From: Dermatophagoides farinae
Taxonomy: Eukaryota > Arthropoda > Arachnida > Sarcoptiformes > Pyroglyphidae
Length of the DNA stretch: 64,000 nucleotides
Assembly (NCBI RefSeq): GCF_024713945.1
Contig: NC_134682.1
Location: forward strand, 5,061,001-5,125,000
Reading direction: 5' to 3'
The notes beneath the pieces are model-generated. The model worked only from the letters and a program-made list of their open reading frames with translations, made no database searches and was not told the origin of the DNA. Below, piece by piece: positions 1-13,900 of the stretch (positions are counted from its first letter, which is position 1; each line of letters begins with the position of its first letter). The position numbers and the translations under genes are program-made.

Positions 1-1503
1 TCTATTTCCAAATTTCCATTCTAATGGGGTGATTATGTATGTCTGTGTGTTTGAGCGACGATGATCCAAACTCACCAGAATCCTTTTGTGCCATTATTAT
101 TATTTATAGCTGTAAATAACTAAAATATTCGAACAATTTTGATTAAGAGGAAAGAAAAAACACTACCAAACCAATCGATATCTGGTTTAGTTCGAATTGA
201 ATCTATGGCCATAAATCTTTAACACTCACTGATGATGCTGATTTTGGTCGAAAACAAAATAAATAAAAATAAAAATGTTCGGCATCTTTTTTCTATTATT
301 CATTCATTCAATGGATCATCTTTCTTTCTATGAAATGGAATGAAATGAATTTGCGTGCCTTATATATCTTTATGCACAAAAAGAGAGAGAGAATAATTCA
401 CGGAATTTTTTTACTCTTATTTCACTATCTTTTTCATCGATTGTTTTATATGTGAAAGAATTCGAAAACAATTCTTTGGAATTGAATCAATAAATCATGA
501 CCATCAGATATATGGTAAACATTGATGAAAAATATTCTTTGCTGTTGTTGTTTTACATCAAATTACCTGAAATTATTATTTACCTTTTTAATAAACGTGA
601 CGCCATCTAACGATTCAGTGTCAAACTGTTGTTTGTTGAATTTTTATTTTTCATGTTTGCACTGTGTTGAGACATTGTGTGTGTGTGTGTGTGTGCAACA
701 TATCTCAATCAGATTAATTTTTGAATGGTAAAATTTTATTCAATAATTGCCCCAAAGATAATTTAATTTATTTGGTTTATCCAGAAATTTCAAGATTAAC
801 CATCCAAGCACTTAATTTGTGGTGTGGATTTTTTTTTTTGATGATAACTGCAACGAATTAAATTGACTGGTCGTGGTCATTTGTCGGAGTTTGAGTTGAT
901 TATTGTTGTCTCATTCTTGAATAAAGTGAGACAAATTGGTTTCGCAGAAATCAAACAGTAAAGAAAAAAAATCATCACCACCACCCCTACCACTCTATTA
1001 CCCGCAGAATTTCCGATCCGAAAAAAATACAAGCAAATCAGAATAATTGACTTTTTTCACTGGTTGTTGTTGTTGTTTGCTCCAATCATTTTTATAGCCA
1101 AAACAAAAATGAGGCCAACACAATTCATTTCGTCATTGATGTTTTACCATTATCATCATCATCATCTTCACTTAACTTTAATCATAGTGGGCCTGTTTAG
1201 GTTCTAATTTTCTTTTATCATTTAGTAGAAAAATTGTCCAAAAAAAACAAGAAAACCAGAAAAAAAATTCAGTATTCCCACACACCCACGCACGTCATTT
1301 TCTTTGATTTTCATTCATCGACATTCATAGCCATTGATAATGATGATGATAATAATAATAATTCCACACCACCATCACAACCACCACCACCACCACACAC
1401 ACACACACATTTATTTGTGAAGTTGATTTTTTTCACTCATTGATTCTATAGTGAAACATTTATTTGATTTCCATGAAAATTATCAAGTAAAACAGAAGAA
1501 GTT

Positions 1504-1510
<7 letters not shown>

Positions 1511-1538
<28 letters not shown>
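1511..1538. repeat. (GA)n microsatellite
   Basis: About 14 uninterrupted GA units. It lies in non-coding DNA. Confidence 0.9.
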
Positions 1539-1541
<3 letters not shown>

Positions 1542-4500
1542 TCCTTACCCAACAAATAACGAAAGTATCAGCCAGAAATCCAAAACCATCATCATCATCT
1601 ACTATTATTTTTTTCTGTTCTTTCTATTCAAAATGTATACACTAAACGATGATCGTCTTTTATTTTTCTTTCATTTTGGCAAGAATGTTCCAAAAACGAT
1701 GAAGAGATTAATGTGAATCAATTGTCTCTAATGGACACTCATTTATTCTGGTCTAGTCTCCCTTTCTCTCTCTCTCTCTCACTCGCTCTGGTTTAATATT
1801 CTAAACTGAGTGAGAAAGAAAAAAAACAAACGACGATTGCTACATAGAATCGTTGTCGTTGTTGTGTGTGAAGTTTATAAACATTGTGTCTCTCTCTATT
1901 TTTCTTGGTCGATGCTTAAAATGATGATGGTTTTCGTTGATATTTTGCACATAAAATTCGCCATAGGATAGATAACTACTTAATTCAGTTCGATTTCTTT
2001 CGTTTTTTGTTTTTTCTGTTTGTTTTTTTTTTGTTTAATCTTTGATCATTTTCGATCAGGTCTTTATCATTGTCGTTTTTTTTCGTTTTGTTGTTTTTAT
2101 TTCGCCACTCTAAATTCTACGGGTTTTTGTTTTTGTTGATTCTGTTTTTTCGTTTATTGTTCAATATATAAATTGATAATGATGATGGCCATCATGATAT
2201 TGGTCATATCCATGGATGATTTTTTCTCTTTTGTTTTATTGTTTCATTCAAAAATTTGATTATTGAAAATACTTTGATTTTTTTCATTTGAAAATAAAGA
2301 ATCAAAAAAAAAAAAAAAAAATCATCTGGTAGAGAGTTACACCAGGAATAGAATTTGTAATGAGTTTGTTTCATCTAACACAACAATTCAGAATCGATAG
2401 TGGGTGATCCTCATCAGATTGATCGAGAATCATTTTCTGTCTGTCTGCCTGTGCTATTTGTTTTTCAACCAAAAAAAAGATTGGATAAAAATCAATGTGG
2501 GTTTGTATGTGATCATTTAATGTGTGGATTCACTCCACTTACCACTTTATCTTTTTTTATATTACATCCAACATTGATGATGATGATGATGGCATTCTCT
2601 GGTTTATCTCTCAATTCTTTGCTTTCAAATTCTTTTCTGTTTGTTTCTGTTCAGTTCCTCATTGGATTCTTTACTAGATTTCAACCATCTTTAATTTGCC
2701 CATTTAGTTTTTCATCGAATTATTTATGACTGTTTTTACTGTTGTTATTAGATTCAGTAAAAAAGTTCTTAAAAATCGGCAAAATGATTTACTCTCACAA
2801 GAAAAAAAAACAAACAAAATCAATGAATGGGTAGAATTGAAAGTGGAAATTTTCTGATTTCAATATCATTATTATTCTTCTTTGATTCCACATATATTTA
2901 CGGCTAACGAATTTTTTCTTTCAATTCAGATCCACTGGCCCAGATTATTTATAAAGTGATAGTGACGAAAAAATAGATTCCGGTTTCAGATGAAATTTTT
3001 ATGTAAAATTTTGGTTGTTTTTTTCTCAAAAAATCCGGTCGAAAAAAGTTTATTTTTTCCATAGGAAAAAATCGAAATTTTCAATGGAAAATTCACTCAT
3101 TTCAAAGTTTTTTCTTGTTCCATTCCATGATATTCAGTTTGTTGATTTTTTCACTCTTCTCTTGTTGTTTTGATATTTTTTCCTATTCATGTATTTCCAT
3201 TCCTGAAGAGTTCTTTTTTTTGATCAAAAAATATAAATTCACAAAAGAATGAAAACTTTTCAATTTCGATATACCAATATTTGCAACTTATGCACGGCTA
3301 TAGGCAAAGGAAAAAAACGAAATGAAATGAAATGTTTAAGTAAATCACATTCAAACAGACGGTGAACAACAGTTGAAAGTTTCACTAGAATTAAGATGAA
3401 AAAAAATTGAAAATTCTATGATTTATTTTCTCATTCAAAATTAACAAAAACAAGCAAACAACCAACCAACCGACCGATATACAATCAATTGATAATTTTG
3501 AATGACAAAATTAAACTCGTTTTCTTTCAAGAAATTGGTTGTTATTCGTTTTTTTCAAACGATGTGTTTGAATATTCTCTCCTTTATGTTTACAACAAAT
3601 GTTGATGATGATCAATATTTTTTTTTAGATTCAAAGATGTTTTTTGTTGCTGTTGTTATTGTGCAAACACTGTTGTCTTTCACTTGAATTTTATTTATTT
3701 GTTATTTTTTGGAAGCAAAACAACCAAATTCTCTACCCATTTAATTATTTAAACTTGGAATGAAAAACTGTTTCCACGAAACCCGTATCGCACACACACA
3801 CAAACGCTTGTAAATATTTAGTAAACAAAAAAACCTGAAATTAGAACGAGCAAAAACATCCTCTTTTTCCCTAATTCAAACAAATTGTCAACACTTTTTT
3901 TGGTTGAACAAGATAAAAATTTTAATTTTTTACAAAAAAATGTGTCTTTTGAAAAGTGAAAAACGACAGAAAAGAAAATTTTCGGGAATACAATCATCAT
4001 CATCTTGAAAAGTCTCAAAGGAATTGCCCATGTTCTTTTCGGAGAGAAAAAAAATTGTAGCAAATCTCAATAAAGAAAAATTATTGGTCCCGTGAAAGTT
4101 TTTCTCTCTCTCTCCCGTCCGTTTTTTTTGACACAACTCTTGGTGGTTGATTGTCGTCGTTGTCGGCGAAACGGTTAAAATTTTCTTTTTATTTTTGTTT
4201 TTTAAATTTTTTATTTATGAAAAAAGACCGAAAAAAATTTTTATAGACCAGCATACCATTCAACGAAAACAAAACAAAAAAAAAATATTCGGCCGGGAAA
4301 ACAACAACAAATTGTGTGTCACGGCAATGAGAGAAAAGAACATACGACCTGAATATGTTTGTTCTATGCCCAAAGAAGAAAGGAAAATTTACATAATAAA
4401 ACAATGCAACAAAACGAAGAATACAAAATGATCCAAGAGATTATGATGATGATGATGACGAGAACAAACAACAAATCATAATTTAGTTTATTTTTTGGTT

Positions 4501-5407
4501 TCGGTTGTTACACAATCCCGGTATTTCAGCCCGGAATTATATATGATGCTTATTGTTGTTTTCCAGAAACGACAAAATGATTATGATCAACGTTTTGGCA
4601 ACGTGGTTTTTTATGATGTTGATGATGATGGAAAATGGTAGTAAAAAAGAAAGAAAAAAACTAGAAAACCATATGGAAATAAAAATAAGTGACTCGACGT
4701 TCGACGAAAAAGAAAATGAAAAAAAAACGAGAACCAAAAGTTACCGCCAATCATCTCTGATGGATGCGGAATATTTTTTTTTCGCTGCTGGTATTTGATT
4801 TGGTTAGAATCATGGTGAATCAAGCAACAAAAAAAAAACATTATGAACAGAGAGTGAAAGAGAGAAAAATTGTGCTGAACCATTAGATTATTTGCATATT
4901 GAATATGAAAATGAATGATGAATTTGAATATGGTTGAGTTTTTTCATCATTTCATTTCATTCAATATTTGTTTGTTTTTCGGTGAATGATGATGATGATG
5001 GAAATTCATCATTCATTTATTATTTGGGTGACATATATTCAAATGGATTTTTCAGATATTTCTTATGAATATACCGTCAATCAGACTCTTTTTCTTTTTC
5101 TCTCAGAATCTATTTCTAGTGTTTGGTTTTTTCCATTTCTTTCTAATGCAATTTGACTTTCAGTTACTCGAATTCATCGATCGAAAAAGAGCATTTGCTT
5201 TTTTCAAAAGATTGAAATTTAGTTATTTCATTATGAGCAAAAAAAAAAAAAAAAATAACAAGAAAAAATTCAAAATCTCGTTTACAAACAACTAAAATTT
5301 GAATTTTCATTTCATTCATTCATCATCCAGATGGAAAAAATCTGAAAATAATTATATTTCAGTCGAAAAACGAAAAATTAATTATCATCAATTTACCGTA
5401 GTTGTAG

Positions 5408-5435
5408 CAGTAGTAGTAGTAGTAGTAGTAGTAGT
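5408..5435. repeat. (GTA)n trinucleotide microsatellite
   Basis: About nine GTA units preceded by an imperfect gttgtagca unit. It is non-coding, although it creates Val or Thr runs in spurious open frames on either strand. Confidence 0.9.
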
Positions 5436-8400
5436 GGGAAAAAATTTATCATTACAAAATAATGATGATGGTAAATTATATTTGATTATCATATCATGGA
5501 AACTCATTGAAACTGGTGGTGGCTGAAAAATGAATAAATTTTGTTCTCTCTCAAACCTAAACAATTGACGGTGAGAAATTCCAAAGCCCGAATTCCTCTC
5601 ATCATCATCGAGCAAAAATGAAGAATTAAAAATCCATTTTTGAATTTTGAAAATAAAAACAAAAAATATTCAATTATCATCAGCATACAGTTTTTTAAAG
5701 TAAATTTTTTTCTCATCATCATCATATGAGGGATCGTTTTCCTAATAATTGAATTAGAATACCGCTGTACACATTGTGCGTGAACGAAATGAAACTCTCC
5801 GATTTCACCATCATGAGGATGAAAATGAATATTTTTATTTTTTTGAAAAATGAATAAATATTCATTTTTCATTTTTTACGGCGTATTTTTTGGTGGCCGG
5901 AAAATAAATTCAAAAAAAAAAAAAAAAATTTCACCCAAATTTTAAAAAACTTTCTTTTCAATGTGTTTTTGTTGTGATGAGATTTTTTTTTTTTGGTTCT
6001 GGTTGAAAATTGAAACCTTCAATGATAATAATGATGATGATGAAAAATCCTTGGTATCTTCGGTCTGTTTTCATTCATTTTCACTTTTCAATTTTATCCG
6101 GAATAATTTACAGCAAATGTATGTGTATGGTTCGTTGAACTATGGTTTTCTGAAATTCAATGTGTGTGTGACACATCCCCATATATACAGATATTTGTCT
6201 GATTCTTTGATTTGAATTGTAAATTTTTTCTCTTTCCATTTATTTGTTGAGAACTAGAAAACCTCTACCTGTGTGTCGGTTTCATTAATTTTCAATTTTC
6301 AACCTCGAAAAAAAAGTTCAATTCTGAAATTCAAATTTGACTCGGTGTTTGAGTAGTATTAAAGTATTAGATATTAATGATGATAATAAAATTTTATGTT
6401 TTCTCGTTGTTGTTGTTGAAATAGATTGTGAAAATATGTCAGAAAAGAATTACTTTTTCATATACAATCACAAAATGAATTGGCTAACGACTGGTAGGCT
6501 GAAACATGTTTTTGTGATCCGAAAACATAAGTCGATTATTATTTAGGTTTCTTTTTCGTTTTTTCGTTTTTTTTTTTTTGATTATGGTTATATCCATTTG
6601 TTCCGGTCCATAAACCAGGGTTAGCTTGTCTAGAATTTATTCATTTTATTTGGATTCAATTTTTATTTGTCAAAAAACGGTGTGTTGTTGTTGGTTTTTT
6701 ATTATTATTGGCTTTCGTAAATTTTCAAAAAATTGATGATGACAATGATTTTAAATAATTTGGCAAGTTAGTTACAATGTTACCATTGTTTTGAATGGAT
6801 CGAGTGAAAAAATTTATAATTATCTGGTTATAATTTTCTTCATGTTTTCAAAGGCCATTGCACGTTTTATCGTTTGGTCAATTCAATTGAAACCGAAGAA
6901 AAAGTGTTGTAAAGTTGAAACATTGAATAAAAACATACAAACACACATGCATTTGATGATTTGTGTTTGGCAGAATAAAAAATTTCGATTCTTTGAAAAA
7001 GATTATGACCCATTATTGTGATGGTGATCATATTCTAATCGATTCGTATTTTTTTCTTGTAGTGAATAGATGTATATGGATATTAATCGACAATCATCGA
7101 ATATGTAAAATTCTGTAAAAAAGAAGAATTTTGCTAGAATCATCCGTGTTTGTAATGTGTGTGTGTGTGTGTGTGAGTGTGAGTGTGCACAACCCATTAA
7201 AATTATTAATATTTTTAATATTATAATTTTCTCTCTCTCTCTCCTCACTTTTTTCGTATTGAAATTGAATTTTTTTGGCTGAATATATATCTCTCTCTCT
7301 TTTTAGATATAATGTATATTGGTGTGTATTGGCCATAAAAATTCTTGATTCAATGATCCTTATGTATTGAATTTTTTTCCTTTTTTTCTTTCTTTCTTTT
7401 TGGCAATAAAAAAGTGAATTTTAGAAAAAAAAATCCTATAGCGCATTGATGGTGGTAGTGCCACACAAACACGATGTATGATGTAGAATTTTTTCTCTTT
7501 TTTTCAAAGAAAGAAAAAATGTCAAAAAATATCTATAAATTCAATAAATTCCCAGTTCCTTGTTCCATCATTTGATTCCATTTTTATTTCATTTTTTCCC
7601 TCTGCCAGTGTGTGAATGTATGTCTACGGACATTATGCGAAAACATTTTTTTTCTTTATGCAATAATAATAATAAATAGTACGAAATAGAGGCGAAACGA
7701 ACAAAAAAAATCGAGTTTTTGAATAAAATTATCGTTTTTTTTCTATCCCGTTCAAACTTCTCACACACCCCCTCATGAAAACACACCCATCATCAAAAGA
7801 TTCACACACACTAAAAAAATTCATAGTAAACACATTTCAGATTCCGGGTAACACACACACAATATATCATTCTCTCAATTCTCACTTGCATTCACAATTC
7901 AATTCGATTCGATTTGGTATTTTGTTTGTTTAATTCGATTTGCAATTCTGGCGGCTGGGCTGTGTCAGTCAATCGGTTTTTTATTTCTGGTCGGGAATCA
8001 GCCATTTTTATCTTTTATTCATTTTGTTTATTCATATTTTTTTTATTTTCCGAGCTTGTTTTATTGGTTTATTTCGGGATCAAAAAGATCAATTTTTTTC
8101 GAAAAGAAATGAATTCCAAATTCTTGAATTACACTTCTCATCATCATCAACCATACTTGAATTCTTTTCATTTTTCCCTTTCTTAAACATATATGGGAGT
8201 GGCGAAAAAAGTGATTCTCATCCAATTCTTCTGTATGATTTTTATTTTTATTGTTATTGTTTGTTTTTTTGGTTTGTTGGTTTGTCTCTGAAGTAAATTC
8301 AAAAATTCCAAAACATTATCAAGCAAACACTAAACTTGCTCGATTCAATTGAATTCATATTTTTCTCATTTTTTTTTGTTAAATTCAAATTTGCGGCTCC

Positions 8401-10198
8401 CTAAAAAGAAATTTCAACGGTTTTTTTTAAAAAGAGATTTTTGGCGAGATGAAAGAGAAAAAGTTATGAATGATTATACCATTTATTGTTGTTCACTTTA
8501 TTCCCCGGTATGTTGAACTGAGAGAAAAAACATTTCCAAATTAACGAAATGAATTGCCCAGAACTTTTTATTCTGCGGAAAAAAGTCAGAATGTTCTTAA
8601 AATGAAAAAAAAGTGAGAGAACCTCATAAATAAAACCTTTTTTTCGCCATCGTTTCGTGTTTGATGGTGTATCGTGTTTAATAGTACCCAGAAGAGTTGC
8701 ATTCCTGTGTTCAACGAAAGATTTGATCCAAACTGGAAGTTGAAAGTCCAGGAAAAAACAAACAAAAATAAAACAAAAAATCTCATCATTCAAGTTGCAA
8801 ATTTTCTTGGAACATAAAAGAATAAAAAACTAAACGCGATCGGATCCAACAACTTAACTTTTGAATTTTTCTTTTTCATCTTCTTTTTTTCAGGCCTGTT
8901 TTCGGCACCAATTTTCTTGTTGTTGTTTGTTTTGGGATGCAAATGAGCTTAGCAAATTTTTCTTTTTTCTCTCTGTTTGGGTCAATAAATGGTTGATCAA
9001 TTGATTTTTTATGTTTTTCTCTTTCTTTCTGGCCAATCTCAATTTCTTCAAGATTGCTTCATATTATTGCAATTAGAGTTTTGTTTGGCTTTCAGACTAG
9101 ACTACGCTTTATATTTATCTATCGCCAAAACATTAATAATTGCTTTGGCTCCCTATCTCTTTTTGTGTATCTAATTGAATGAATGATGGTGATGATAATG
9201 ATAATGATGGCAAGATCAGATATGAATTTTCTTTTCCTCTCACTTCATGGCCATTCAAACCAGGTGATGAATTCCATTAACGATTCCCGTTTGGATGAAA
9301 CGATTCTTCTTTCTACATATTGTGGTTGGTTAGTGCATTGGATTCTTTTGCAATCTAGACTTTGTAGAAAAAAGAAAATTCTTTAAGAATAAAAATGTTT
9401 GATTAGCACGCAATACACCAATTTACTCTATTCGTATATACAGCGATTCTTCTTCAAAGATTTTTTTTCTTCATTCTTTTACTCAATTCCTGTTTATTGT
9501 GACCGATGATTATTTCACATTCTTTAACTTATTATTTTGTTTCTGAATTTGTGACTATCATCATCATTATCGCCATCAATGATTATGGTTATTATGACCA
9601 TTAACCACGATATAAATCGATATAAAACCAATGTGCCAGTCACAAAAATAAAGGATTTATATATTTTGTGTATGAGTGGGCGTTTATCTGTGTGATGGAA
9701 AATTTATTGCTGCAATTAGAATGAAAGGCAAATATAATAAGAAAACCGGTAATTTGTATATAATGTGAATCTGCCGGATACAGGTGTGTGTGTTGAAATT
9801 TTTGTGCTTGATCTTGGAATATTTCTTGGGAATTTTTCAGCAAATTTTCTTAACGGAAACCAGATTGCAAAAAAATCTGTTCGTGTGTGTGTGTGTGTGT
9901 CTACTTGAAGTTGGTATGAATCAACACGAACAAGTTGTCGTGGAATGAAAAAATAATTTTTTTAATGATTATTAAACGGTCGAAATGATGATGATCGTTT
10001 TCATTTTCATTTTCAATGTATTACACCCACACACACACCTACTGTCATTTGAACACTTCAAACATGTTTCAAATAAGTTACACCGTAGAATTCTCACCAG
10101 GTAAAAAAATTAACAAAAATTACTTTTTGTTAACCTGGATTTGTTTACATTTGTCCACAATACACTAAGTATTCAAATATGCAAATCATATAATCATC

Positions 10199-10200
<2 letters not shown>

Positions 10201-10235
<35 letters not shown>
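10201..10235. repeat. (TGA)n trinucleotide microsatellite
   Basis: An uninterrupted run of about 11 TGA units, the longest ATG-type tract in the left part of the window. It is non-coding. Confidence 0.9.
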
Positions 10236-10237
<2 letters not shown>

Positions 10238-10942
10238 AATCAAAAGGTATCCAAAACGTTCGCACACACACACACACTACTCCCATTATGTGTGTGTATA
10301 TTTACATTTATCCCGGATGAATTCAACGATCCAAAACGTTAGGGAATGAAATTTGAATATTCACAACAACGACGACGACTGAAAAAAAATACATTTTCAT
10401 TAGCTGAATGAGGGGATTCTGAAAAAAATTCTTCATTAATTCAGCAACCAGTGACGCCCATCAAAAAGGACCATCCACATATACCGGTCAAGCGGGTGAT
10501 TTTTTCAGAAAATTAATTCTCTATAGGAATGGTGAAAAAAAATGAAAATTCTTGAATATGAATAGAGAATGATTATTTCATTTTTTAATTATTAATCAGC
10601 AATCATTGGTGCGTTCATTTGAAAATTGTTTATTCAAACCATTCAGTTTTATTTATATAATGAAATCCAATCATTTCACAGAAAAAAGCTCGATAGAGTT
10701 GAAAAACAAGCGAACCAAAAACCAAACCTAAAGTTTCAAAGTGATGAATAAATAAATTCAACACTTGAATTTCATTTGCATAACGGGCAAAAAAAACTTT
10801 TATTCATTCATGAGGATGATGATGGTCATTTTGTTGCCAGTTTTTTTTTTTAAAGCATAATTATACTTTGTTTACTTTTTTTGTGTTTTGGTTGTTCTAA
10901 ATGTAAATTTTTTTCTCTTTGCTATACATTGCTAGGTTCCAA

Positions 10943-10969
10943 ATGGAATTAAAAACAATGGCAGGATAA
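10943..10969 (+). promoter_or_regulatory. Short upstream ORF whose stop overlaps the main start (TAATG)
   Basis: An ATG at 10943 opens an eight-codon frame (MELKTMAG) whose TAA at 10967-10969 shares its last A with the ATG at 10969 proposed for the zinc-finger protein. Such TAATG junctions can allow termination-reinitiation. This only matters if the exon from 10936 is the first coding exon. If coding sequence enters from an upstream exon, the frame GTT CCA AAT from 10936 is also open into the finger and this mini-ORF is meaningless. Confidence 0.3.
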
Positions 10970-13900
10970 TGGATTCTGGATCATCTAATAATGATGGCCA
11001 CCAACAACAACAACGACATCGACAACGGCAACGGCAACGGCAACGACAACGAACAATGTTGTATCAGTGTACATGGCGTGGTTGTACATTTCAATGTTTA
11101 CAATGTCATACAATTGAACAACATGTTCGTGTCATGCATCTAGGGTAAGTTGAATACAATCTCGAAACAAACAAAAAGAAAGAATATTTGATGAAAAAAC
11201 ATAAAGAAATTTTCAAAGAAACAACAACAAATCCAATTGACAGGAAATTTGTTTGGACAAGCGTTTTCGTGATATTTTACACTTTTTTTGATTCTTTTGA
11301 TTCTTTGTAACTTGTGGCCACCATTTTCAATAAAAAGAAGAATCATAACACTTTAATCTCATTCATTATAGTTGAATTTTTTTTATTAACTTTTTAAAAG
11401 AATTATTGCATGGAAAAGTAAATGAGTGTTTCACACACACACACACACACACAGACACAGACACTGAGACCAAGAGAACTTATTAAAACCCAAGTATAGT
11501 TCCTAAATAGCCATATCGTTTTACTCTTGACAACGATGATGATGATTATCAAGGCGTACACACTTGGGGTAAATTAAATTTAATGAAAGTTTCAAAAAAA
11601 AAAAAATAAAAATAAAAAATAAATTTCACCATCACCAACATGATGACTTTTAATTTCAAGTCAAGTCAAGTCTCTAGTTTTTGTTACATTTCTTTTTTCC
11701 TCCTACACACTTTTCTTTGAATGAATTTTGTATGTTGCGAACCTATAAAGGTCGAAAACAATGGTTGAATGTAATACAATAAAATACAGAATAACAGCCA
11801 AAAACGACGACGACGACGACAACATATCATTCAAACTGATACAATTACTGTTCTTTCTTCTTTATTTTTACTTTAAAACGTTTAAAAAAGTTTTTTAATA
11901 ACAATAACAATAATGATAATGATGATGATGATGAGTGCTGCTTCAATATTAGTTTTTTTTCAAATTTCAAAAAAGAAACAAAGATAATACTTATAAATAT
12001 CATCATCATCATCATCATCCATGCCAGGATAGTTTATGGGTAATAATAATAAAGGGGAAGGCAATAGGGAATTCTGTAAGTATCATCATCAACGACGATG
12101 CTTTTTCATTGTACACCATATGGATGTGCTTGTGTATCAAACAACACACACACACACACGCACACACAGGAATAGACAAATTAAAATGTACTACTACTGC
12201 TCAAATAAACTATGTTACTATGACAGAATGTATTTATATGATTCAAGTATGTGTGTATGATTTAAAATTAATTTTAAATCATCATCATCATCATCATTTC
12301 ATTTAATTTCATTATCTTTGTCATTATATCCCACTACTATCTATATATTAATAGATTGTGTGCACACTTTATTATATCTATTGGATACAGTGTGAAAAAT
12401 TGTGAAAAACGTTTTTTTTAAATTTTCTCTTCTTTTCATTCATATGGAACAATATTGATGCTTCTGGATCAGACATCATTTTTGTGTATCCATCTCATCA
12501 TTGCTATTGAAGACTTTGGAAATGAATTGAAATGGAATTTATTTTCATCATCATTTCACTATTATTTCCTGTTTAGAATTCAGTGATGATGATGATGACG
12601 GCTCTTGACCATCATCATTACTGAATGAAACTCGTTAAAAAATTGAAGAGTAAAAAATAAGTAGTGAAAACATTGGATTTTATAATTGTTATTTATTGAC
12701 TACTCTGATGATGATGATTATTATTATTAGTTATTATATAATGTTTTTGGCATCATTCCAGTATAGTGATCTTTATTATTCTTTATTAGTTGTCAACTTG
12801 TATGGTAATGATTATTATTGTGATATTTCAGCATCCACTTTACTTTTTTTTGAGTCTATACCGTTTTGTGGTACTTCAAGTGTCTGCTTCTCTTTTATCA
12901 TTCATTTCATTTTTGATATTCAAGTGTAAGGGTTCAGTTTGTATGTTGATGATGTAAAAAATTTTATTCAAATCAAAATCGATTGATTCATTGATTGATT
13001 GAATGTATATTTCTTCAATATCCATATTTCATCAATGCCGGACGTGTTTTTTGTGTGATCATCAAATGAATAATGCTGGTGGCGGTAGTGAATTTCAACG
13101 TGAATCTCAAAATGATTATCATTATCGAAAGAATGAATTCATGAAAGAATGAAAATTTATTATCTTCATACACTCACACACACATACAGACATTTGGAGT
13201 AAATGGAAATTTTAAAATTTCTCCCGTTATATGCATCGAAATAATAATTTTCAAAAAAATTTTCCTTCGGTTTTTCACAGAAAAATTAAATTAAATTAAA
13301 TTAAATTATACTGTATATGTACTCACTCTCAATATTTGTGTTGATGAGTTTTTTCTCATTGAAAATCGCTATCCAAATATCCATAATATCTCGGTGATGA
13401 TATTGAAATTTTTCTCCTACGAATTCCCAAGTTTGCATTATGATAATAATGATAATCATTTTTTTCAGTTTAAATTATAACATCATCACATTCGATACTT
13501 TTAACATGTTCATTGAATTTTTAATTTACTGCTTTTTTCTGGAATAATGAAAATTTCCATTCGAAACAAAGAAATCAACATAATATTCTCGTATCAATGT
13601 TGTTGTGCGCCCCTACAATCCATTTATATCATTCACAGAGTATGTCTCTTATTTTTGATAACGGGTTAAGGTTCTACTTCTTACTGCACCTCCTACTATT
13701 TTCTCAAGTCAGAATTTTTTTAGACATTTTTTCCACACACACACTCACTTGACTTGAATGGTCGACATTCTTTGTCTGACACAGACAGACACACAAATTG
13801 TGTTGACACTTGAAATTTTTTTTTTTCGAATGAAAAAAAATTCCATTTCCAAACCATCGATGATGATGACAATCGATTGGACCTTCAAGACGATGGACCA

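Larger units (their letters stand above)
1..10935. other. Long non-coding stretch, upstream of or intronic to the Glut4EF-type gene
   Basis: I see no coding exon here that I can support. Open frames of 60-120 codons exist on both strands, but they translate to Phe/Lys/Asn/Ile-rich low-complexity sequence with non-ATG starts and no family resemblance. The DNA is T-rich or A-rich with many microsatellites (GA near 1511, GTA near 5408, TG near 7158, TGA near 10201). The next exon on the right begins behind a good splice acceptor at 10935, so an upstream exon must exist, either in this stretch or left of the window. Much of this region is therefore probably first intron, 5' UTR or promoter of that gene. 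Confidence 0.6.

Noticed and set aside
5504-5872. 122-codon minus-strand frame
   Set aside because: Non-family, methionine-run and Phe/His-rich translation overlapping other frames. No splice or start context.
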